A DNA stretch of 33,131 nucleotides from the NCBI GenBank assembly GCA_019236395.1, contig JAFAJB010000191.1, forward strand, positions 1-33,131, in the 5' to 3' direction. A program made the translations under genes and the position numbers. The notes under the pieces are model-generated. The model saw only the letters and a program-made list of their open reading frames with translations. It did no database searches and was not told the origin of the DNA. This DNA is from Cupriavidus sp. GTDB lineage: Bacteria > Pseudomonadota > Gammaproteobacteria > Burkholderiales > Burkholderiaceae. Position 1 is the stretch's first letter, and every line of letters starts with the position of its first letter. Below, piece by piece: positions 11,355 through 21,054 of the stretch.

Positions 11355-11786
11355 ATGCCGAGTCCGGCGGACCTCAAAAATATCGGCCTCAAGGCGACCG
11401 TCCCCCGCCTGAAGATCCTTGAAATTTTCCAGACCAGCGAGGAGCGCCACCTTAGCGCGGAAGATGTCTATCGCATTCTGCTCAACGAGCATATGGACAT
11501 CGGCCTCGCCACGGTCTATCGCGTTCTCACGCAGTTTGAACAGGCTGGCCTGCTGTCTCGCAACAACTTCGAGTCCGGCAAGGCCATCTTCGAACTGAAC
11601 GAAGGCAAGCACCACGATCACCTGGTGTGCCTGGACTGCGGACGCGTCGAGGAATTCTTCGATGCCGAGATCGAGCACCGGCAGCAAAGCATCGCGCGCG
11701 ATCGCGGCTTTGCGCTGCAGGAGCATGCCTTGTCGCTGTACGGCAATTGCACCAAGAACGACTGCCCTCACAGACCCAAACGATAA
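11355..11786 (+). CDS. fur: Ferric uptake regulator Fur
   Basis: Fur is the iron-sensing repressor of siderophore and iron-uptake genes. The 143-residue protein has the N-terminal winged helix ([14 protein letters not shown], then [12 protein letters not shown] and [18 protein letters not shown]). The dimer/metal domain follows, with HHDH (86-89), the CxxC pair C92/C95 and a second cysteine pair C132/C137. AGGGAG at 11341-11346 is a well-spaced ribosome-binding site for the ATG at 11355. The 199-base gap to bamE must contain both promoters. I could not find a convincing Fur box (GATAATGATAATCATTATC-like) or a confident -35/-10 pair there. A bidirectional terminator follows. Confidence 0.96.
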   Translation: MPSPADLKNIGLKATVPRLKILEIFQTSEERHLSAEDVYRILLNEHMDIGLATVYRVLTQFEQAGLLSRNNFESGKAIFELNEGKHHDHLVCLDCGRVEEFFDAEIEHRQQSIARDRGFALQEHALSLYGNCTKNDCPHRPKR

Positions 11787-11820
11787 CCGCGCCAGATAAC
11801 GCTTCCGGCGGTAGGCAACA

Positions 11821-11849
11821 AAAAAACCGGCGCACTGGCGCCGGTTTTT
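11821..11849. terminator. Bidirectional terminator between fur and the LysR gene
   Basis: CCGGCGC (11827-11833) pairs with GCGCCGG (11838-11844) around the loop ACTG. Six A's lie before and five T's after, so either strand reads as stem plus U-tract. It serves fur (plus) and the convergent LysR-type gene (minus). Confidence 0.9.
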
Positions 11850-11865
11850 CTTTGGTTGCGTCGGA

Positions 11866-12861
11866 TTATTCCTGCGGCATGCCCTGGTCCGCCACGACCC
11901 GCAGGTTGCGCGGCGCCGCTACCGGAGGCAGGCCGACAAACTCGCCCACCACCTGGCGGAACAGGTTGCGCGCCCAGACCAGCATCGGATGCGTGTTGCG
12001 GCTGCGGTGCCAGAACATGTTCAGGCCCAGCATAGTATTCAGCTCCGCCGGCAACGGGAACGCCTTCAGACCATAGGTTTCGCAGGCCATGTCCTTGGTC
12101 AGCGCATTGACCGTGAAGATCATGTCAGTCTGCGAAGCCAGTTCCGCCTGGGCCCGCCACGAATGAACGGTCAGTGTGGCGTTGCGCTTGAGGCCGCGCT
12201 GCTGCAGCGCGTAGTCGAGCGGGATCAACGCCGGAGCAGGACGGCCAGCGCCACCCGAATGCGCCATGAAGATGTGACTGCAGTCGAGATACTGCTCCAG
12301 CGTGCAGTCGTTCTTCAGCAGAGGGTGGTTCTTTCGCGCGCAAACCCACAGGTTCAGCGAGGTCACTATCTCCTCGACGATCTCTGGATGGCGGGTCGGG
12401 AATGGCGAAAAAGCCAGGTCGAGCTCATTGGCGCGCATCGACGCCACGTCGGACTCCCACGAGTGCGACTCGACCAGGCGGATATGCAGGTCCGGTGCCA
12501 GTTGCTTGATGCGCAGAACAAAACGGTTGAATACCGTATCCCCGAGTTCCGCGGCAAAGCCGATACTTAGCGTACCAGTGGCGACGGCCGGATCGAAGGT
12601 GCCCGCATCGCCCTCGTTGATTGACGACCACAGGTCGAGCATGTCACGAATCTTGGGCCCCAACTCCAGCGCGCGCGGCGTAGGCGTGAGACCATGGGGC
12701 ACGCGAATGAAGAGTGGATCGTCGAAGATTTCACGCAAGCGACCGAGCGAGTGCGAAACCGCCGGCGCCGTCATGTGCATCTTTTCCGCCACATAGGTGG
12801 CGTTTCGCTTGCTAAGCAACTCGGTAAAGATCACGAGCAGCTTGGTATCCACATTCACCAT
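11866..12861 (-). CDS. LysR-family transcriptional regulator
   Basis: The 331-residue protein has an N-terminal winged helix-turn-helix (about 4-63: LLVIFTELLSKRNATYVAEK, then MTAPAVSHSLGRLREIFDDPLF). A periplasmic-binding-like effector domain follows (about 90-300), with TLSIGFAAELGD at its first strand. LysR proteins bind T-N11-A sites and usually control a divergent neighbour. Here that is the flavin reductase-like gene across a 292-base gap, so control of it is a reasonable inference. The effector cannot be told from sequence. The C-terminal about 30 residues (PPVAAPRNLRVVADQGMPQE) are a non-conserved tail. The ATG at 12861 lacks a strong ribosome-binding site, but the helix-turn-helix begins immediately. 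Confidence 0.88.
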   Translation of the reverse strand: MVNVDTKLLVIFTELLSKRNATYVAEKMHMTAPAVSHSLGRLREIFDDPLFIRVPHGLTPTPRALELGPKIRDMLDLWSSINEGDAGTFDPAVATGTLSIGFAAELGDTVFNRFVLRIKQLAPDLHIRLVESHSWESDVASMRANELDLAFSPFPTRHPEIVEEIVTSLNLWVCARKNHPLLKNDCTLEQYLDCSHIFMAHSGGAGRPAPALIPLDYALQQRGLKRNATLTVHSWRAQAELASQTDMIFTVNALTKDMACETYGLKAFPLPAELNTMLGLNMFWHRSRNTHPMLVWARNLFRQVVGEFVGLPPVAAPRNLRVVADQGMPQE

Positions 12862-13153
12862 GATCAGGCCCGGTTTGTTATGTCCTACGCTTTGATGGCC
12901 CCACCATTTTCACGGGCTGCACATCTGATATCAACGGATTCTTTCGAGTGTAAGAGAAAAAATCGGCAGCGGAAAGCAAATTCAACATTTCTCGCACTAC
13001 TGAGGGCGAGATTACATGAACTTTCGATAACTTAGGGGCAGATAATATCAAAAATTCCGGCCTGATTACCTTCCGGCGCCGCCATTACAGCGTGTTGCCG
13101 ACAAGATATGCCATGCAAACAGGCCTCCGCCCCAACAATTTCCTCCCCCAATC
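12862..13153. promoter_or_regulatory. Divergent regulatory region, LysR gene / flavin reductase-like gene
   Basis: This 292-base gap is visibly richer in A and T than its surroundings, mainly at about 12920-13060. It contains GATAAT (13041-13046) as a possible -10 for the plus-strand gene, without a convincing -35. An imperfect GATAA...TATC arrangement near 13026-13049 could be a LysR site, but it is not distinct enough to call. Confidence 0.35.
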
Positions 13154-13759
13154 ATGTCCTCCCACCGTCGCGACGTTGACCTGTCCAAAGCCTATCGTCT
13201 CTTGAACCACGGCCCGACCGTGCTGGTCAGCGCGGCCCATCAAGGCCAGCGCAATATCATGGCGGCCGCGTGGGCCATGCCGCTTGACTTTGCCCCGCCG
13301 AAAATTGCCGTCGTGCTCGACAAAGCCACCTGGACGCGCCAGTTGCTCGAAGCAAGCGGTGAATTTGCGCTGCAGGTCCCCACGGTCAGCCAGGTCGATA
13401 TCACACAGGCCCTGGGATCGAGCTCCGGACTGGCCTTGACGGAACAGCAAGGCATCGACAAGTTCGCGGCCTATGGCCTGCAGACGTTCGCAGCCAGCGT
13501 CATCGGCGCACCGCTGCTGGAAGGCTGCGCAGCATGGCTAGAATGCAGGCTGCTGCCAGAACCGGCCATCCAGCACGGCTACGATCTGTTTCTAGGCGAA
13601 GTGGTCGCCGCCCATGCCGACGGTCGCGTCTTCAGCAATGGCCGCTGGCACTTCGCGGGACATGACGATCTGCGCACGATCCACCATGTGGCCGGTGGTC
13701 ATTTCATCGTCGATGGCGATGCCGTCGATGCGCACCCGCTGAAGCCGTCCGGGACCTGA
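13154..13759 (+). CDS. Flavin reductase-like (FMN-binding split-barrel) protein
   Basis: The 201-residue protein resembles the flavin reductase domain family: VLVSAAHQGQRNIMAAAWAMPLDFAPPKIAVVLDK near the N terminus is the FMN-contacting segment. FALQVPTVSQVDITQALG and a later strand pattern around CAAWLECRLLPEPAI follow the family order. Members either supply reduced flavin to a partner oxygenase or act as stand-alone oxidoreductases. No oxygenase is adjacent, so the substrate is unknown. The ATG at 13154 lacks a good ribosome-binding site. The gene diverges from a LysR regulator and ends before a bidirectional terminator shared with gap. Confidence 0.8.
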   Translation: MSSHRRDVDLSKAYRLLNHGPTVLVSAAHQGQRNIMAAAWAMPLDFAPPKIAVVLDKATWTRQLLEASGEFALQVPTVSQVDITQALGSSSGLALTEQQGIDKFAAYGLQTFAASVIGAPLLEGCAAWLECRLLPEPAIQHGYDLFLGEVVAAHADGRVFSNGRWHFAGHDDLRTIHHVAGGHFIVDGDAVDAHPLKPSGT

Positions 13760-13771
13760 GCCCCGCGCAAC

Positions 13772-13800
13772 AAAAAACGCGCCCGAAGGCGCGTTTTTTT
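13772..13800. terminator. Bidirectional terminator between the flavin reductase-like gene and gap
   Basis: ACGCGCC (13777-13783) pairs with GGCGCGT (13788-13794) around the loop CGAA. A-tracts precede and T-tracts follow, so it works for both convergent genes. Confidence 0.9.
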
Positions 13801-13820
13801 GACTACTGAACAACGACGGC

Positions 13821-14828
<1,008 letters not shown>

Positions 14829-14904
14829 CTAGAGAGCAATCGATAAAGCCAGTGGCCGGCGCCGGCAGCCGGCGCGTCGCACCGGCTTGCCGCGCGGGCG
14901 GAAA

Positions 14905-16941
14905 TTACTGCGCGAGCGTGGCGCGCACCGTATCGGCCACGTTATCCACGGTGAAGCCGAAGTGCTTGAACAGCACGCCGGCCGGAGCCGATTCGCCGAA
15001 CGTGTCGATACCGACAACGGCCTGAACCTGGTACTTCCACCAGAAATCGGTGACGCCCGCTTCCACGGCGACGCGCGGCACGCCGGCGGGCAGCACGCTG
15101 GCCTTGTAGGCAGCGTCCTGCTTGTCGAACACGCTGGTCGACGGCACCGACACCACGCGCACGTGCACGCCTTCGGCGAACAGCGCATCGGCGGCGCCCA
15201 CGGCCAGGCCGACTTCCGAGCCGGTGGCGATGATCACGGCGTCCGGGCGCTTCGTGCGCGGATTCTTTGCGTCGCGCAGCACGTAGCCGCCGCGTGCGAT
15301 GTTGGCGCGCGTGACGTCGTCACGCTTCTGGAACGGCAGGTTCTGGCGACTGAAGATCAGGCAGCTCGGGCCGTTCTCGCGGCGGATCGACTGGGCCCAG
15401 GCCACGGCGGTCTCCGTGGTGTCCGCGGTACGCCAGACGTCCATGTTCGGAATCAGGCGCAGGCTGGCTACGTGCTCGATCGACTGGTGGGTCGGGCCGT
15501 CTTCGCCCAGCCCGATCGAATCGTGCGTGAACACGAACAGCGAACGGATCTTCATCAGCGCGGCCATGCGCAGCGCGTTGCGGCTGTAGTCCGAGAACGT
15601 CAGGAACGTGGCGCCGTAGGGGATGTAGCCGCCATGCAGCGCGATGCCGTTCATGATCGCGCTCATGCCGAATTCGCGCACGCCGTAGTTGATGTGGTTG
15701 CCCCACGAATCAACGCGCACGGCCTGGCTGCCCGACCAGTTGGTCAGGTTCGAGCCGGTCAGGTCGGCCGAGCCGCCCAGGAATTCCGGCAGCACCGGCG
15801 CCAGCGCCTCAATCGAGTTCTGGCTGGCCTTGCGCGTGGCGATCGTCTCCGCCTTCTCCTCGCACTTGGCGATGAAAGCGTCCACGGTGGCATCGAACGC
15901 GCCCGGCAGTTCACCGCGCATGCGGCGCTTGTACTCGCCGGCTTCATACGGATGCACTTCGGCGTAGGCGTCGAACAGCGCGTCCCAGGCCTTCTCCAGC
16001 GCGTGGCCGTGGGCCTTGGCGTTCCAGGCGGTGTAGACATCCTGCGGCAGCTCGAACGGGGCGTGGGTCCAGCCCAGTGCCTCGCGGGTGGCCAGCACTT
16101 CGGCGCCGCCCAGCGGAGCGCCGTGCACGTCGTGGCCGCCTTCCTTGTTCGGGGCGCCCTTGCCGATGACCGTACGGCAGCAGATCAGGGTAGGACGGTC
16201 GCTGGCCTTGGCCAGCGTGATGGCGTGGTCGATTGCGGCCACGTCGTGTCCGTCCACGCCGCGAATCACGTTCCAGCCATAGGCCTCGAAGCGCTTCGGG
16301 GTGTCGTCGGCGAACCAGTGCACCACGTCACCGTCGATCGAGATGCCGTTGTCATCCCAGAACGCGATCAGCTTGTTGAGCTTCAGCGTACCGGCCAGCG
16401 AGCAGGCCTCGTGGCTGATGCCCTCCATCAGGCAGCCGTCACCCATGAACACGTAGGTGTGATGGTTGACGATGTCGAAGCCGGGGCGGTTGAACTCTTC
16501 GGCCAGCAGGCGCTCGGCCAGTGCCATGCCGACGCCATTGGTGATGCCCTGGCCCAGCGGACCGGTCGTGGTTTCCACGCCAGGGGTGATGCCGTATTCA
16601 GGATGGCCAGCGGTCTTGCTGTGCAACTGGCGGAAGTTCTTCAGTTCTTCGATCGGCAGGTCGTAACCAGTCAGATGCAAGAGCGCATAGATCAGCATCG
16701 AGCCGTGACCGTTGGACAACACAAAGCGGTCGCGGTCAGGCCAGTGCGGATTGACCGGGTTATGCTTCAGGTGCCGGCCCCACAGCGCCACGGCGATATC
16801 TGCCATACCCATCGGCGCACCGGGGTGACCGGAGTTGGCTTGCTGGACGGCGTCCATGGCAAGTACGCGGATGGCATCCGCCATCAGCTTGACGGGTTGG
16901 GTAGCGTAAGGACTTGTGGCGGGATGGGCGAGGGCAGACAT
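14905..16941 (-). CDS. tkt: Transketolase
   Basis: Transketolase moves two-carbon units between sugar phosphates in the pentose phosphate (and Calvin) pathway, using thiamine diphosphate. The 678 residues match the family. [17 protein letters not shown] (34-50) and [16 protein letters not shown] (75-90) are N-terminal landmarks. The thiamine diphosphate motif GDGCLMEG (167-174) ends in the [11 protein letters not shown] segment. The pyrimidine-binding domain includes [14 protein letters not shown], and the C-terminal domain is complete. The ATG at 16941 shares bases with the ATG of the divergent spermidine synthase-like gene. A possible minus-strand -10 (TAAAAT) lies at 16970-16975. Confidence 0.97.
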   Translation of the reverse strand: MSALAHPATSPYATQPVKLMADAIRVLAMDAVQQANSGHPGAPMGMADIAVALWGRHLKHNPVNPHWPDRDRFVLSNGHGSMLIYALLHLTGYDLPIEELKNFRQLHSKTAGHPEYGITPGVETTTGPLGQGITNGVGMALAERLLAEEFNRPGFDIVNHHTYVFMGDGCLMEGISHEACSLAGTLKLNKLIAFWDDNGISIDGDVVHWFADDTPKRFEAYGWNVIRGVDGHDVAAIDHAITLAKASDRPTLICCRTVIGKGAPNKEGGHDVHGAPLGGAEVLATREALGWTHAPFELPQDVYTAWNAKAHGHALEKAWDALFDAYAEVHPYEAGEYKRRMRGELPGAFDATVDAFIAKCEEKAETIATRKASQNSIEALAPVLPEFLGGSADLTGSNLTNWSGSQAVRVDSWGNHINYGVREFGMSAIMNGIALHGGYIPYGATFLTFSDYSRNALRMAALMKIRSLFVFTHDSIGLGEDGPTHQSIEHVASLRLIPNMDVWRTADTTETAVAWAQSIRRENGPSCLIFSRQNLPFQKRDDVTRANIARGGYVLRDAKNPRTKRPDAVIIATGSEVGLAVGAADALFAEGVHVRVVSVPSTSVFDKQDAAYKASVLPAGVPRVAVEAGVTDFWWKYQVQAVVGIDTFGESAPAGVLFKHFGFTVDNVADTVRATLAQ

Positions 16942-17914
16942 GCGAGAACCTGACGGCGGGAAAACCGCAATTTTAGCAGAAGCAGGCGGAATTCCCGGTG
17001 CGGAACCAGCATCTCGAAGGGGGTCTCAGGCCTGGACCGAGTGGCTGGCGCCAGGTATTGGCACCACTTTGAGCGAGATCAGCTTGCTGGCGGCCGCCCG
17101 CAGCGCGTATCAGCAGGTGGAAATCGGCGAGAACGCGTATTTTGGACGGATCTTCCGCCTGGATGACTGCGTAATGAGCACCGAAGCCGACGCGTGGATC
17201 CAGCACGAGCTGATGGTGATGCCGATGGCAGCCGCCCACGGCACACCGCGCAGCGCGCTGGTGGTGGGCGGGGGTGACGGCGGGTCGGCATTCGAACTGC
17301 TGCGTATCCCGACAATGCGCGAGGTGGTCGTGGCGGAACTCGATGGCGAGGTGATTCGGCTGGCACGTGAGTGGCTGCGCGGCATTCACCAGGGCGCTCT
17401 CGACGAACCGGGCGATCCGCGCCTGAACCTGGCGATCGGCGACGGCCTCGGCCTGATGGAAGCGTTTGCGCGCGCCGGGCGCCAGTTCGACCTGATCATC
17501 TATGACCTGACCGAGGCCGATGACGACAGCCCGGCGGCGGCGCTCTTCTCCCCTCACGGATTGCAGACGGCGCGCCGCTGCCTGGCGCCTGGCGGCGCGA
17601 TGTCACTGCATCTTGGGCCACCGCTGCACCGGCCGGAAAGCGCGCGCCGGTTGCTGGCACGATTGCGTCAGGAATTCCGGCATGTCGCCGCGCTGACGAC
17701 TTTCGTCCCCGCATACGGCGCGCTCTGGGGCATCGCGCTGGCCAGCAACGCGCTCGATATCGCAGCACAGCCTGCCGAGCGGATTGCCGCGCGCCTGCGG
17801 CAGTGGAAGCTCGAGCACAGCCTGCGCGCCTATCATGCGGCCCTGCACCCTGCGCTGTTCGTTCACCCGCGCCATCTGCAGGCGATCTTCGACAGCGGCA
17901 GCCGTCCCGCGTAA
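16940..17914 (+). CDS. Spermidine synthase-like aminopropyltransferase-fold protein
   Basis: The protein has 324 residues from the ATG at 16940. Residues about 45-100 form the N-terminal beta domain ([20 protein letters not shown]) and about 104-300 the Rossmann methyltransferase-like domain, with [11 protein letters not shown] (110-120) and [14 protein letters not shown] (131-144). Spermidine synthases join the aminopropyl group of decarboxylated AdoMet to putrescine. Here the active-site segment reads YDLTEADDD (188-196), not the usual DxTDP, and the usual Y-H of the putrescine site reads Q88-H89. The substrate may therefore differ. An earlier ATG at 16916 lies inside tkt. The true start could also be later, because residues 1-34 look non-conserved and overlap the likely tkt promoter. 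Confidence 0.7.
   Translation: MREPDGGKTAILAEAGGIPGAEPASRRGSQAWTEWLAPGIGTTLSEISLLAAARSAYQQVEIGENAYFGRIFRLDDCVMSTEADAWIQHELMVMPMAAAHGTPRSALVVGGGDGGSAFELLRIPTMREVVVAELDGEVIRLAREWLRGIHQGALDEPGDPRLNLAIGDGLGLMEAFARAGRQFDLIIYDLTEADDDSPAAALFSPHGLQTARRCLAPGGAMSLHLGPPLHRPESARRLLARLRQEFRHVAALTTFVPAYGALWGIALASNALDIAAQPAERIAARLRQWKLEHSLRAYHAALHPALFVHPRHLQAIFDSGSRPA
16970..16975 (-). promoter_or_regulatory. Possible -10 element for tkt
   Basis: TAAAAT on the minus strand lies 29 bases before the tkt ATG. A -35 hexamer at the right distance is not convincing. If real, the tkt promoter lies inside the first codons of the divergent spermidine synthase-like frame, which argues that the latter may start further downstream. 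Confidence 0.35.
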
Positions 17915-17979
17915 CATGCACGAGCATCCCGCGCGCACAGACGCGGCGGGACGAGATTCGTGCCATCCGGGAGATCATC

Positions 17980-18414
17980 ATGTCCAGACCGCCCAACACG
18001 CCCTGGCTGACGCCCTACCTGACGGTCGCCAGCGGTCGCGCCGCCCTGGATTTCTACCAGCGCGCGTTCGGCTTCTCGGCCGGCCACGTCCTTGACGAAA
18101 ACGGGGTGCCCACGCACGCCGAAATGCACTATCAAGGCGAACTGGTGGTCATGTTCGCGCCAGAAGGTGCATGGGGCAGCACGGCACGCACGCCGCGCTC
18201 GCTCGGCGTGGAAGCGCCGCAGACGTTCTACGTCTACTGCGCGGACGTGGACGCGATGTACGCACAGGCCGTGGCGGCAGGCGCCACCAGCGTGACCCCG
18301 CCAGCCGACCAGTTCTGGGGCGACAGGTATTGCATGCTTGAAGATCCCGATGGCTATCGCTGGGGCTTTGCCACAAGGCTGGCAACGACCCCTGACTCCA
18401 AACCCACCCCCTGA
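17980..18414 (+). CDS. VOC-family protein (glyoxalase/bleomycin-resistance fold, PhnB-like)
   Basis: The 144-residue protein is built from two paired beta-alpha-beta modules: ALDFYQRAFGFS...HAEMHYQGELVVMFAPEG in the first half, and TFYVYCADVDAMYAQAVAAGA...DRYCMLEDPDGYRWGFATR in the second. The closing DPDGYRWGFA is typical of the PhnB/YdcE-like subgroup, whose activity is mostly unknown. The ATG at 17980 has GGGAG 6-7 bases upstream; longer in-frame starts inside the preceding gene are rejected. The gene begins 65 bases after the spermidine synthase-like stop, and its TGA overlaps the rsmE ATG by one base (TGATG), so the two are translationally coupled. Confidence 0.85.
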   Translation: MSRPPNTPWLTPYLTVASGRAALDFYQRAFGFSAGHVLDENGVPTHAEMHYQGELVVMFAPEGAWGSTARTPRSLGVEAPQTFYVYCADVDAMYAQAVAAGATSVTPPADQFWGDRYCMLEDPDGYRWGFATRLATTPDSKPTP

Positions 18415-19157
18415 TGCCACCCAGATTTTTTGTTGATACGGCACTGACCGCCGAGGCCGTACTGGATTTGCCTGAAGCCGTTGTGCGTCACGTGCAGGTA
18501 TTGCGCCTGGCGCCCGGAGACGCGATTACGTTGTTCAACGGCCGCGGCGGCAGCCACGCGGCCGAACTTGCAGAGATCGGCAAGCGCCACGCCACCGCCC
18601 GGCTTGGCGCCCACGATGCCACGGAAGCCGAAACACCGTTCGCCGTCACGCTGGCGCAGGGCCTGGCCGGTGGCGACAAGATGGACTGGCTGATCGAAAA
18701 GGCCGTGGAGCTTGGTGTATCGGCAATCCAGCCGCTGCATGCCACACGTTCGGTCGTGCGCCTGTCCGGCGATCGCGCCACGAAGCGTCAGGCACACTGG
18801 CAAGCGCTGATCGAGGCCGCGTGCGAGCAATGCGGCCGAAATCGCTTGCCGGCGTTGGCGCCTGTCGCCAACCTTGAAGCGTGGGTGGCCAGCGCGCCGG
18901 CGAAGGGCGCGAGGTTGCTGCTGTCGCCGCGCGCGTCGGGATCGCTGCCCGAGCTTGCCCAGGCACAGCGCGACGCCTGGCGTACCGACGGCGTGACACT
19001 GTTGATTGGCCCCGAGGGCGGCCTGTCGCCCGAAGAAGAAGATTTCGCGCGGCGCGCCGGTTTTATCGGCGTGTCATTGGGGCCGCGCATCCTGCGTACG
19101 GAAACGGCCGGGCTGACCTGCCTGGCAACGTTGAACGCCATCCTTGGCGGATTTTGA
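18414..19157 (+). CDS. rsmE: 16S rRNA m3U1498 methyltransferase RsmE
   Basis: RsmE methylates N3 of U1498 in 16S rRNA of the 30S subunit with AdoMet. The 247 residues show the N-terminal PUA-like domain (PPRFFVD... HVQVLRLAPGDAITLFNGRGG) and a SPOUT-fold catalytic domain. The domain includes DKMDWLIEKAVELGVSAIQP, IGPEGGLSPEEEDF and the knot motif LGPRILRTETAGLTCLA. Length and motif order are normal. The start overlaps the VOC gene stop by one base. The YidB-family gene follows after 18 bases. Confidence 0.94.
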   Translation: MPPRFFVDTALTAEAVLDLPEAVVRHVQVLRLAPGDAITLFNGRGGSHAAELAEIGKRHATARLGAHDATEAETPFAVTLAQGLAGGDKMDWLIEKAVELGVSAIQPLHATRSVVRLSGDRATKRQAHWQALIEAACEQCGRNRLPALAPVANLEAWVASAPAKGARLLLSPRASGSLPELAQAQRDAWRTDGVTLLIGPEGGLSPEEEDFARRAGFIGVSLGPRILRTETAGLTCLATLNAILGGF

Positions 19158-19175
19158 CCAAGAAAGGAGTCGAAT

Positions 19176-19802
19176 ATGGGACTACTCGATAGCGTACTGG
19201 GCGGTGTGCTCGGGCAACTGGGCGGGCAGCACGGCGAACAATCCGGCGGCGGCCTGAACCCCAAGATGATGATGGCGCTGGGCCTGCTGGCAATGATGGC
19301 GATGCGGCACGGCGGCGCGGCAGCCGATGGCAGTGTGGCATCGACGGAGACGGGCGATGCGGGCGCCGGTGGCTTGGGCGGACTCGGCGGCATTCTGGGC
19401 GGGCTGCTCGGTGGCGCTGGTGCTGCTGGTAGCGCCGGTGGGGCATCAGCGCCGGGCGGGCTGGATCTCGGCTCGCTGATAGGCGGCCTGCTCGGCGGTC
19501 AGGGCGGAGCCGGCGATTCGACGCAGGCCATGGGTGCCGCAGCAGGCGGCATCGGTGCGCTGCGCGACGTCCTCGCCCAGGCCGGCCTCGGCCAGCAGGT
19601 CGATTCGTGGATCGGCACTGGCGCCAACCAGCCTGTGAGCGCATCGGACCTGTCCAACGCGTTGGGCAGCACCGGGGCGCTGCAGTCGCTGGCGGAAAAG
19701 ACCGGGTTGTCGTCCGAGGACGTTGCCTCGAGCCTGAGCGAAGGCCTGCCAGAACTGATCGACCGGCTTACGCCGCACGGCACCGTCCCGCCGGCGGCGT
19801 GA
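19176..19802 (+). CDS. YidB-family protein (DUF937)
   Basis: The 208-residue protein has the YidB/DUF937 pattern. The start is MGLLDSVLGGVLGQLGG. A long Gly/Ala/Ser-rich middle follows (about 45-125: repeated GLGG, GGLLGG). The conserved C-terminal module is about 128-200: GIGALRDVLAQAGLGQQVDSW, VSASDLSNALG, LAEKTGLSSEDVASSLSEGLPELIDRLTP. The function of this family is not established. No signal peptide or strong membrane helix is visible apart from a short Met/Leu-rich stretch (30-42). AGGAG lies just before the ATG. It probably forms an operon with rsmE and is followed by a strong terminator. Confidence 0.85.
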   Translation: MGLLDSVLGGVLGQLGGQHGEQSGGGLNPKMMMALGLLAMMAMRHGGAAADGSVASTETGDAGAGGLGGLGGILGGLLGGAGAAGSAGGASAPGGLDLGSLIGGLLGGQGGAGDSTQAMGAAAGGIGALRDVLAQAGLGQQVDSWIGTGANQPVSASDLSNALGSTGALQSLAEKTGLSSEDVASSLSEGLPELIDRLTPHGTVPPAA

Positions 19803-19818
19803 CGCGGACTCTGAAAAC

Positions 19819-19849
19819 GAAAAAGCCCGCTGATCACAGCGGGCTTTTT
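19819..19849. terminator. Bidirectional terminator between the YidB-family gene and barstar
   Basis: GCCCGCTG (19825-19832) pairs with CAGCGGGC (19837-19844) around the loop ATCA, flanked by AAAAA before and TTTTT after. Confidence 0.92.
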
Positions 19850-19887
19850 CCTATGCGGCGCGAGACCGCGGCAACTCAGGCGAACGC

Positions 19888-20286
19888 TCAGGCGAACGAA
19901 TAGAACACGCGGAACTGCACCTTGCGCTCGCTCCAGAATTCGGCCGCGTCGCGGAACACGTCCAGCAGCACCTCGCGCGCTTCCTTGTCGAACTTCTGCG
20001 CGATCGGCAGACCCTCCAGCACGATCACGAAGCCCGGCTGCGGACCGGCCTTGTGGATCATGTCGGTCAGGCAATCGGACAGGGCATCGAAATTCTTGCC
20101 GAAATGCTTCGGGAACGTGAATTCCGTGGCGATGCGCTCGAGAATCTCCGCCTTGCTGGCGCAATCGGCACAGTTGGCATAGAGGAAGTGCTGATTCATC
20201 GCGGCGGCTGCCTGGGCCAGCTCGGGCACGCGGAAGGCGCGGATCGACTGGACGATGTTGGGACGCACCGTCTTGAACAGATTCAT
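19888..20286 (-). CDS. Barstar-family ribonuclease inhibitor
   Basis: Barstar binds and blocks barnase-type RNases in the cytosol before they are exported. From the ATG at 20286 the protein has 132 residues; the barstar fold lies at about 25-125, with FLYANCADCASKAEILERIA, the signature FPKHFGKNFDALSDCLTDM and FVIVLEGLP. The start is chosen because GAGGA lies 6-7 bases before this ATG and homologous proteins, as I recall them, begin near TVRPNIVQSIRAF. The same frame is open back to an ATG at 20496 that overlaps the RNase stop (ATGA). A 202-residue form is therefore possible. The gene lies directly downstream of the RNase it probably inhibits. Confidence 0.85.
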   Translation of the reverse strand: MNLFKTVRPNIVQSIRAFRVPELAQAAAAMNQHFLYANCADCASKAEILERIATEFTFPKHFGKNFDALSDCLTDMIHKAGPQPGFVIVLEGLPIAQKFDKEAREVLLDVFRDAAEFWSERKVQFRVFYSFA

Positions 20287-20492
20287 GGCTTCCTCGTTGG
20301 TGCCGTGGTCAGCGCAGGCCACCATGGCGGGCGCGCATGCTGGGGGAAGTCGGTGCGTCAGATCCTGGCGCGGCATCATCAACACATTGTCGTAAAGGTT
20401 CTGGGCCTGATGGTGAGCCCTTTGCCAGCCATCTCCGGCGCCGCGCTCCTCGCGGGCGGCAAGGGCGTCGCCCAATCCGAAAATGTCACTCA

Positions 20493-21008
20493 TCATTTGG
20501 TTATCCGTTTGAAACTGTTGTAGTGGTCTTCCGTGTAATAGCAGTCGTTGGCGGCGCGTTGATCACCACCGCAAACGATCCGCTTGGCTCCCCGGTTCCG
20601 GCTATTGCTGTTCTTGACGGTGTACTCGCGGTAATACCCGCGAGCCTGCTGCGGCAGGCTGTGTTCGTAGTTGCCGAAACGCGAACCGTCTTTTTCATAT
20701 GGGAACGGCCCGCCGGTCTCGATGCGCTCCAGCGTCTGCCGTGCCTCGTTGGGCAACTGCTGTGCGGCGATGGTTCCCACCACCCCCTGCACGTCATCGG
20801 GCGACTGTCTTGCCATGACGCCTTGCGGCATCACGGCCAGCGCCATCGAAAGCGCCGCGCCCGCCAACACGTGGCCCAGGCTTCGCGCCAGGCCCAGGGA
20901 CTGCCAATGTGACTGCCGCTGCGACTGGCTCGAGGAAATCCGGGAACCCACGTTATCGAAAAAAATTGCGAAAAGTTGTTGGCGGCTCACTCCGGCCCTG
21001 ACGATCAC
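20493..21008 (-). CDS. Secreted barnase-type (N1/T1 family) ribonuclease
   Basis: The 171-residue protein carries the microbial ribonuclease core in about residues 80-170. LPNEARQTLERIETGGPFPY leads in, E128 (REYTV), R143 (GAKRIVCGG) and H162 (TEDHYNSF) match the general base, phosphate-binding arginine and general acid of barnase (E73, R87, H102), and C146/C156 could form a disulfide. A hydrophobic stretch SLGHVLAGAALSMALAVMPQGVMA (43-66) looks like a signal peptide with cleavage after about A66. The N-terminal start is uncertain: the annotated codon is GTG, GAGG is too close, and the n-region before the hydrophobic part would be unusually long (about 42 residues). Barstar follows on the same strand. 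Confidence 0.85.
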   Translation of the reverse strand: MIVRAGVSRQQLFAIFFDNVGSRISSSQSQRQSHWQSLGLARSLGHVLAGAALSMALAVMPQGVMARQSPDDVQGVVGTIAAQQLPNEARQTLERIETGGPFPYEKDGSRFGNYEHSLPQQARGYYREYTVKNSNSRNRGAKRIVCGGDQRAANDCYYTEDHYNSFKRITK

Positions 21009-21054
21009 CCCTCGCAGGTACCGGCGCGCTCAAGGCGCACGCCCGCATTCAAAG

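Noticed and set aside
14887-16953. 688-codon open frame opposite tkt
   Set aside because: Same kind of antisense shadow; transketolase motifs on the other strand are complete.
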